Shown here: piece by piece, positions 12,718-16,875 of the stretch
Layout: every line of letters starts with the position of its first letter
How positions within the stretch are numbered: position 1 is the first letter of the stretch
Assembly (NCBI GenBank): GCA_964353405.1
Contig: CAYGWJ010000058.1
Coordinates: forward strand, 1-16,875
Length of the DNA stretch: 16,875 nucleotides
Source of the DNA: JBGLNJ01 sp964353405
GTDB lineage: Bacteria; Chloroflexota; Anaerolineae; Fen-1058
Direction: 5' to 3'
The notes under the pieces: generated by a model
The model's input: only the letters and a program-made list of their open reading frames with translations
Database searches by the model: none
What the model was told of the DNA's origin: nothing
Position numbers and translations under genes: made by a program

Positions 12718-15447
12718 TCAACGTATTACGACAATGTTCTGCAAAAAGATCGAATCGTCGGGCCAGCGCTGGCCGTTTTGATCCAACGCGGACAGTCGCG
12801 TCAGCGTGATCGGATCGTACATCCCGACCACGAGCCGATAACTGCCGGGCGGCGTGGCCGGATCGAGCGTGAGGATGTGCTTGTCAGCCACAACCTCACC
12901 CGCTAACCAATGGTCGGTCGGCTTGAAGCCCGAAGCGGGCGGGCCATCGTGCTGGCCCCACACACGTCTCTGCTCGCCTTCGATGTGCGTGAACACCGTC
13001 AGGCTCGCCGTCGTCTCGTGCGTGGCCTGCCAGTAGAGCGTGAGTTCGACTTCCGATTTGACATTCGGCGTTTGAGGCTTGATGTCGTAACCCAAGAGAC
13101 GTACCTGTCCACCCAAATCGGCAAAGAACCGATGCTGCAGTGCGGGTGGCGCATACATACGTTCGCCGCTAACATTCACCGTTCCCACGCTGAGAAATGC
13201 CCCAGACTGTCCAGCCGAACCACTAAGGCTCAGTTGAAGACTCGCCGGCCCATCCGGCGCCCGGCACGGCACCTCGACATGCTGACGCGTGCGCCACACA
13301 TCCCCCGGCCGCCACTGTGATGTGGGCAGCCCCGGCGCAAGCGGTTGATCTTCCACCTTACCCGCGAGGTTCACCTTGAGCGCATAATCGTCCGCAGGCG
13401 CTCGATCGCTGCGCCAGAACAAGGTGAAAAGCAATTCTTCACACGGCTTGACTGTCCGTTGGTCGAACGTGGCCGCCAGCAACGTCAGATCGCCCAGCTG
13501 GACAGGATGAGCCAGGCTGATGCCCAAGCTAGCGACATCCGGCGCGCGAACCGGGCGCGTCACTACCAATTCACCCAGATCGAGATCGCCCATCTGATCG
13601 CCGCGATAGACGACCTGGTGCAGAGAGAAAGTCCCCGGCGGCGTTCCGCTGGGCAGCGTGAGCGTGTATTGGCCCATCACCGCGCGTCCCAGCGGCCAAC
13701 GCTCGGACAGGAATGTGCCAGCCAACAACTCGTCGCGCCGCACCCATTCCTGATCTTGAGCATCCCTCACGCGGAGCGACGCGCCCGCCGCGCCGCGCGA
13801 GGGCGCGTCCGCGCGCCAAAGCATCCGCACCACAAGTGGCGCATCCGCCGGAAGCGGCTGCGGCGACAGCGTGACGCCGAGCGCGGTCAGGCCGGGCAAC
13901 GGCGAGCGATCCAATCGTCGCGCCACCTGCGGCTCGAGCGACAACGCGGCGATGCGGTCAAGCATGAAATGCCGCACGCGCAGTCCCGCGAATTGCTCTG
14001 TCACCGGCTGTTCGGCGCCAATATCGCTGAGCAGCGCCGGGACAATTTGTGTCGGATCAATAATTTCGTCCTGCCACTGCACCAACCACACGCCGCGCCG
14101 CTCGGCCTGGATACGCCTGAGCGAGGGCACAACTGACTCATAATCGAGGACGTGCGTCACGTCCAATACCAGGTCATCGGGCAAGGCCACCCACGGCGGC
14201 GCATCGTAATAGGCCAGCGCCGGGAAGGCATGGCCGCTCACCAACACGATGGTTTCGTCGGGCCGGATATTTCGCCGGATGTAATTGACGGCGCCGCGCC
14301 AATCATCGCGCGCAGCCACTCTTGTGAATATGCCCACGTTCGACACGGCCAATCCAACGAACATGACCACCATGCTCAATGTCGCCGCCGCTCGCAGGCC
14401 GCGCCCGCGCGGCCGCCACATAGTGCGGATGCCCACGGCGACCAGCAGCCACACCGCCGGAGCCAGCGGCATCAAATGACGAGGCTCAAACTTGGGGCGC
14501 TTGTAAAGGACGACAAACATCAGCGCCGCGCCGACGACCGCTACCAGCGCAGCCAACCGCACGCCGCGCCGATCTGTGGGGAACATGACTGCGCCCAGCC
14601 CAGCGGCGAGTGTCAACACGCCGACGACAACGGCAAGCGCGCTCGCCACCGGAGGCGGCGCTGTCCTTCCGCCAACGAGTGAATACGCCGACCGAGTCAA
14701 CGCAGAGACCACATCCAATTGCCCCGGCCAATAGGCCAGGCTCGCTTGTGACAGGCCCAAGAGAAATGGCGCAATCACCGCCACCCCTAACGCCATCACC
14801 CCAAACGCCAACACACCGGGCCGCATCGAACGCCACAGCGGTTTGAGATTAAAAGTTCGAAAGCGAAAGTTTGTCAGCCAGACCAGGCCCAAGGCGGCCA
14901 CCAGGTACAGCGTCGAATAGTGGCTGTACACGGCGCCCAACGCGCATGCAACCAACGCGGCCCACCAACGCGCCCGACCCGTATCCTGCGCTCGAACAAG
15001 CGCATACGTCGCCGCCAGCCCCAACACCGTCGCCTGGCTGTACATCCTCGCCTCGCGCGCGTACCACACGAACAGCGGCGAGAGGCAGACCAGCGCCGCC
15101 GCGAGATGCGCCGTCAATCGGTCGAACAGGCGCCGCGCCAGCACCCACATCAGCGGGACCATCAACACGGCCGGGATGACGGAGATAAAACGCACCGCAA
15201 ACTCACTCGAGCCCAGCGCGGCTAGCCCGGCGCGCAAGGCGAGGTAATACAGCGGGGGATGCAGGTCAACCGAAAGCAGGCGCGCAGCCGTGGACCAATC
15301 GGCGCGCGCGACGAGGACGCTAAATGCTTCATCGTACCAAAGGCTCTGCGCACCCAGGTCAAACACGCGCAGGCCCCATGCCGCCAGCACAATCAGCCAG
15401 AGGAATACGGGCTGCGTCAATCGGCGTGCGGCGTCGTGGAGATTCAT
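12718..15447 (-). CDS. GT39/PMT-2-like membrane glycosyltransferase with three C-terminal beta domains
   Basis: A 909-residue protein with the GT39 pattern: one helix, then LWYDEAFS (36-43) with acidic pair D39-E40, HPPLYY (63-68), VRFISVIPA near 85-93 and WYAREARMYSQ (128-138), followed by about ten hydrophobic segments to residue ~385. It should act on the outer face with a polyprenyl-phosphate sugar donor. The tail has three shared domains near 515-640, 645-750 and 770-909; the third has VRLLGYD, LTLYWQA, LTVFTHIEG and PGSYRLVVGMYD. A 7-bp periodic stretch (13051-13085) encodes residues ~787-799 of that third domain, where paralogues have the usual PGE-type turn. ATG at 15445-15447 is preferred because AGGT precedes it by 4 bases; a GTG six codons upstream (15465) is possible. 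It lies about 30 bp after the GT2 gene, which likely makes its donor. Confidence 0.85.
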   Translation of the reverse strand: MNLHDAARRLTQPVFLWLIVLAAWGLRVFDLGAQSLWYDEAFSVLVARADWSTAARLLSVDLHPPLYYLALRAGLAALGSSEFAVRFISVIPAVLMVPLMWVLARRLFDRLTAHLAAALVCLSPLFVWYAREARMYSQATVLGLAATYALVRAQDTGRARWWAALVACALGAVYSHYSTLYLVAALGLVWLTNFRFRTFNLKPLWRSMRPGVLAFGVMALGVAVIAPFLLGLSQASLAYWPGQLDVVSALTRSAYSLVGGRTAPPPVASALAVVVGVLTLAAGLGAVMFPTDRRGVRLAALVAVVGAALMFVVLYKRPKFEPRHLMPLAPAVWLLVAVGIRTMWRPRGRGLRAAATLSMVVMFVGLAVSNVGIFTRVAARDDWRGAVNYIRRNIRPDETIVLVSGHAFPALAYYDAPPWVALPDDLVLDVTHVLDYESVVPSLRRIQAERRGVWLVQWQDEIIDPTQIVPALLSDIGAEQPVTEQFAGLRVRHFMLDRIAALSLEPQVARRLDRSPLPGLTALGVTLSPQPLPADAPLVVRMLWRADAPSRGAAGASLRVRDAQDQEWVRRDELLAGTFLSERWPLGRAVMGQYTLTLPSGTPPGTFSLHQVVYRGDQMGDLDLGELVVTRPVRAPDVASLGISLAHPVQLGDLTLLAATFDQRTVKPCEELLFTLFWRSDRAPADDYALKVNLAGKVEDQPLAPGLPTSQWRPGDVWRTRQHVEVPCRAPDGPASLQLSLSGSAGQSGAFLSVGTVNVSGERMYAPPALQHRFFADLGGQVRLLGYDIKPQTPNVKSEVELTLYWQATHETTASLTVFTHIEGEQRRVWGQHDGPPASGFKPTDHWLAGEVVADKHILTLDPATPPGSYRLVVGMYDPITLTRLSALDQNGQRWPDDSIFLQNIVVIR
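13051..13085. repeat. 7-bp periodic array inside a beta domain
   Basis: Five 7-bp units run in register: TTCCGAT, TTGACAT, TCGGCGT, TTGAGGC, TTGATGT. On the minus strand the translation includes IKPQTPN, close to the IKYQTPN encoded by the 3621-3690 array, so the two arrays share both sequence type and reading register. Confidence 0.6.
14843..14877. repeat. Degenerate 7-bp periodic stretch inside a membrane loop
   Basis: The plus strand runs TTGAGAT, TAAAAGT, TCGAAAG, CGAAAGT, TTGTCAG. The AT-rich content and spacing resemble the other arrays but the units are poorly conserved. It encodes a short Arg/Phe/Asn-rich loop (residues ~191-202) between hydrophobic segments of the GT39-like protein. 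Confidence 0.4.
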
Positions 15448-15477
15448 CGTTACCTGGCGCAACACAGTGGTCGCGCT

Positions 15478-16188
15478 CTACCGCCTCAGCACGCGCGCCG
15501 CACTCAGCCGGAGGACGGTGTAGAGAGCGCGGTTGATTTCGTTGCGCGAAATCTTGGATGTGCCAAGCCGCCGGTCCATAAATTGGATGGGAACCTCAGC
15601 CACCTTCCAGCCGCGCCGTTGAACCTGGTACAACATCTCGATGAGGAACGAGTATCCGTTGGAAAAAATCGAATCCAGGTCAATGGACTCGAGCACCTCG
15701 CGCCGATAACAGCGAAAACCAGCGGTGCAATCCATCGCCTTGAGGCCCAGCACAATTTTGGCAAAGGCATTCGCGCCATAGCTCAACAGGCGGCGCATAG
15801 CCGGGCTGTCCACCGCGCCGCCGCCGCGCACATAGCGGCTGCCGATGACGAGGTCCGCAGTCTGGCTGCGCTCGATCATCGAGGGAATGTAACGCGGGTG
15901 ATGCGAATAGTCTGCGTCCATCGTGAGGATGCGATCTGACCCGATCGCCAGAGCTTTCTTGAACCCGGCAATGTACGCTGTGCCCAGCCCTAGCTTGCCA
16001 GACCGGTGCACCGCGGACACGCGCGAATTCTTGGCCGACATTTCCTCGGCGATGAGGCCGGTGCTGTCAGGCGAGTTATCGTCCACCACGAGCACATGGA
16101 CCTCGATCGGCAGCGCCAGCAGCTCCGGTACGAGCAGGACAATATTCTCGCGTTCGTTGTAAGTTGGAACGATGACGGTTGATTTCAT
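15478..16188 (-). CDS. GT2 polyprenyl-phosphate mannosyl/glucosyl transferase (DPM1-like)
   Basis: This 236-residue soluble GT-A fold protein has every landmark of the dolichol-phosphate mannose synthase family: IVPTYNERENI (6-16), VVDDNSPDST (34-43), the DXD motif D91-A-D93, GSRYVRGG (116-123), DCTAGFR (153-159), GYSFLIEM (178-185) and DRRLGTSKIS (205-214). It transfers mannose or a related hexose from the nucleotide sugar to polyprenyl phosphate on the inner membrane face. It has no C-terminal membrane helix, so it resembles the short, soluble class. It is the only donor-making enzyme here and lies just upstream of five GT-C enzymes that would use its product. The ATG at 16186-16188 has no visible ribosome binding site; the space where one should be is filled by a 7-bp periodic stretch (16187-16228). 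Which sugar is used cannot be decided from sequence. Confidence 0.92.
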   Translation of the reverse strand: MKSTVIVPTYNERENIVLLVPELLALPIEVHVLVVDDNSPDSTGLIAEEMSAKNSRVSAVHRSGKLGLGTAYIAGFKKALAIGSDRILTMDADYSHHPRYIPSMIERSQTADLVIGSRYVRGGGAVDSPAMRRLLSYGANAFAKIVLGLKAMDCTAGFRCYRREVLESIDLDSIFSNGYSFLIEMLYQVQRRGWKVAEVPIQFMDRRLGTSKISRNEINRALYTVLRLSAARVLRR

Positions 16189-16228
16189 TCTAGATTTCAG
16201 ATTGCGGATTTGGGATGAGGGATGAATT
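16187..16228. repeat. 7-bp periodic stretch over a translation start
   Basis: Six 7-bp units each starting with AT run in register: ATTCTAG, ATTTCAG, ATTGCGG, ATTTGGG, ATGAGGG, ATGAATT. The first unit includes two bases of the GT2 start codon, and the rest occupy the whole region where its ribosome binding site should be. No GGAGG-like sequence is present on the minus strand. Confidence 0.6.
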
Positions 16229-16229
16229 T

Positions 16230-16261
16230 TGTCCTTCGCCTCGTCAAGCTGTCCTTCGCCT
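16230..16261. repeat. 12-bp direct repeat at a gene end
   Basis: TGTCCTTCGCCT occurs at 16230-16241 and 16250-16261, a 20-bp period. The right copy overlaps the TAG stop codon of the upstream gene by two bases. The duplication probably arose by slippage or template switching at the gene end. Confidence 0.7.
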
Positions 16262-16875
16262 AAGCTGGCAACTGTGGCTCATTGATCGCCAACACCAACG
16301 TGGCGATCCAGAGCAAAGAGTAGTTCAACGCACGGCGCGACTTGCGATACGCACCCCACAGAATGACGGCCGCCACCAGCCCCACGATAAAGCGCAGCAT
16401 CCCCAGCGGCTCGCGCAGCGTGGACTGCGGCGTGAACGGGATGACTAGCGCATTCATCAGCAGGCTGCACACCAGCGGATGAGCGCCGCGCCGGGCTATG
16501 TCGCGCAGCGCGGCAATGAGCGCCGCCAGTCCCGGCAAAAGCGCCGCTGGGATCATGATCAGCGCGATGAGCGCGAACGCACGCGTGTTGACCGCAGCCA
16601 GCGACCATAATCCCCGGTACGGGATCACCTCGAACGGCGACGCCAGCGCGCCGCCGGAGCCAATGCCCCACGCGCCCAGCCACACGCGCAAAATTACTTG
16701 CCACGCCGCGAATGGCGCACCGACGATGATAGTCCACTCGATCAAATCACGCCAGCGCCGCGAGAGAGCAAAGCTCAACAAAAAGCCTGCGGCCACCAAC
16801 AGCGTCGTCTCTTTGGCCAGCGCGGCCAGTGCCAGCAACCCGACCGCACTGCGCCGTCGTCCACGCTCGTAAGTC
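16260..16875 (-). CDS. Polytopic membrane protein, probable glycosyltransferase, C-terminal part
   Basis: The frame is open from the right edge to a TAG at 16260-16262, about 205 codons, so this is the C-terminal portion of a longer gene; any start inside the window (for example TTG at 16838) is unlikely to be the real one. It contains about five hydrophobic segments. A LAALAKETTLLVAAGF segment near the fragment's beginning resembles the (A/T)KET block seen in many bacterial GT-C mannosyltransferases (GT87-like and AZOBR_p60025-like). It has no shared beta domain at its end, unlike the other membrane enzymes here. It lies 71 bp upstream of the GT2 gene in the same direction and may be in the same operon. 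Family assignment is tentative. Confidence 0.65.
   Translation of the reverse strand, partial: TYERGRRRSAVGLLALAALAKETTLLVAAGFLLSFALSRRWRDLIEWTIIVGAPFAAWQVILRVWLGAWGIGSGGALASPFEVIPYRGLWSLAAVNTRAFALIALIMIPAALLPGLAALIAALRDIARRGAHPLVCSLLMNALVIPFTPQSTLREPLGMLRFIVGLVAAVILWGAYRKSRRALNYSLLWIATLVLAINEPQLPA

Overview
The window looks like a chromosomal piece of a GC-rich member of the Chloroflexota (Chloroflexi). Two things suggest this. The left end holds the 5' part of a 16S rRNA gene on the minus strand whose variable regions read like that phylum. The rest encodes very large GT-C membrane glycosyltransferases with a tail of repeated beta-sandwich-like domains, an arrangement I associate with Chloroflexota. 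No species can be named from this alone. Every gene is on the minus strand, so the biological order runs from the right edge to the left edge.

Layout in transcription order: (1) the C-terminal part of a polytopic membrane protein, probably a glycosyltransferase, cut by the window edge (16260-16875). (2) A cytoplasmic GT2 polyprenyl-phosphate mannosyl/glucosyl transferase (15478-16188). (3) A GT39/PMT-like enzyme (12718-15447). (4) A 162-bp gap with a hairpin, an inverted repeat and a possible extended -10. (5) Two paralogous DUF2142-like GT-C proteins overlapping by 4 bp (10126-12555, 7814-10129). (6) A second GT39/PMT-like enzyme (5023-7809). (7) A DUF2723-like enzyme (2071-5019), with an intrinsic terminator directly after its stop codon (2051-2070). 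(8) A promoter whose -35 box overlaps that terminator's U-run, driving a tandem-domain DinB-fold gene (1030-1989). (9) An rRNA leader with two near-consensus promoters (931-959 and 767-795). (10) The 16S rRNA, cut at position 1.

The genes suggest one job. The GT2 enzyme would load a sugar onto polyprenyl phosphate on the inner face of the membrane. The GT-C enzymes would take that lipid-linked sugar on the outer face and transfer it to proteins or to a surface glycan. All five complete GT-C proteins carry two or three copies of the same outer-face domain, about twelve copies in all.

The most unusual region is the rRNA leader. Between the two promoters lies a 77-nt stretch (796-872) that can be drawn as a tRNA-like cloverleaf: a 7-bp acceptor-like stem, a 4-bp D-like arm, a 5-bp/7-nt anticodon-like arm with GUA in the tyrosine position, and a 5-bp 3' arm. 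That last arm is also a terminator hairpin followed by seven U. A 10-nt perfect match to the canonical 16S 3' tail and a competing helix lie just upstream. The second unusual layer is a set of AT-rich 7-bp periodic arrays and a short palindromic repeat inserted into the GC-rich glycosyltransferase genes, often at loops or start sites.
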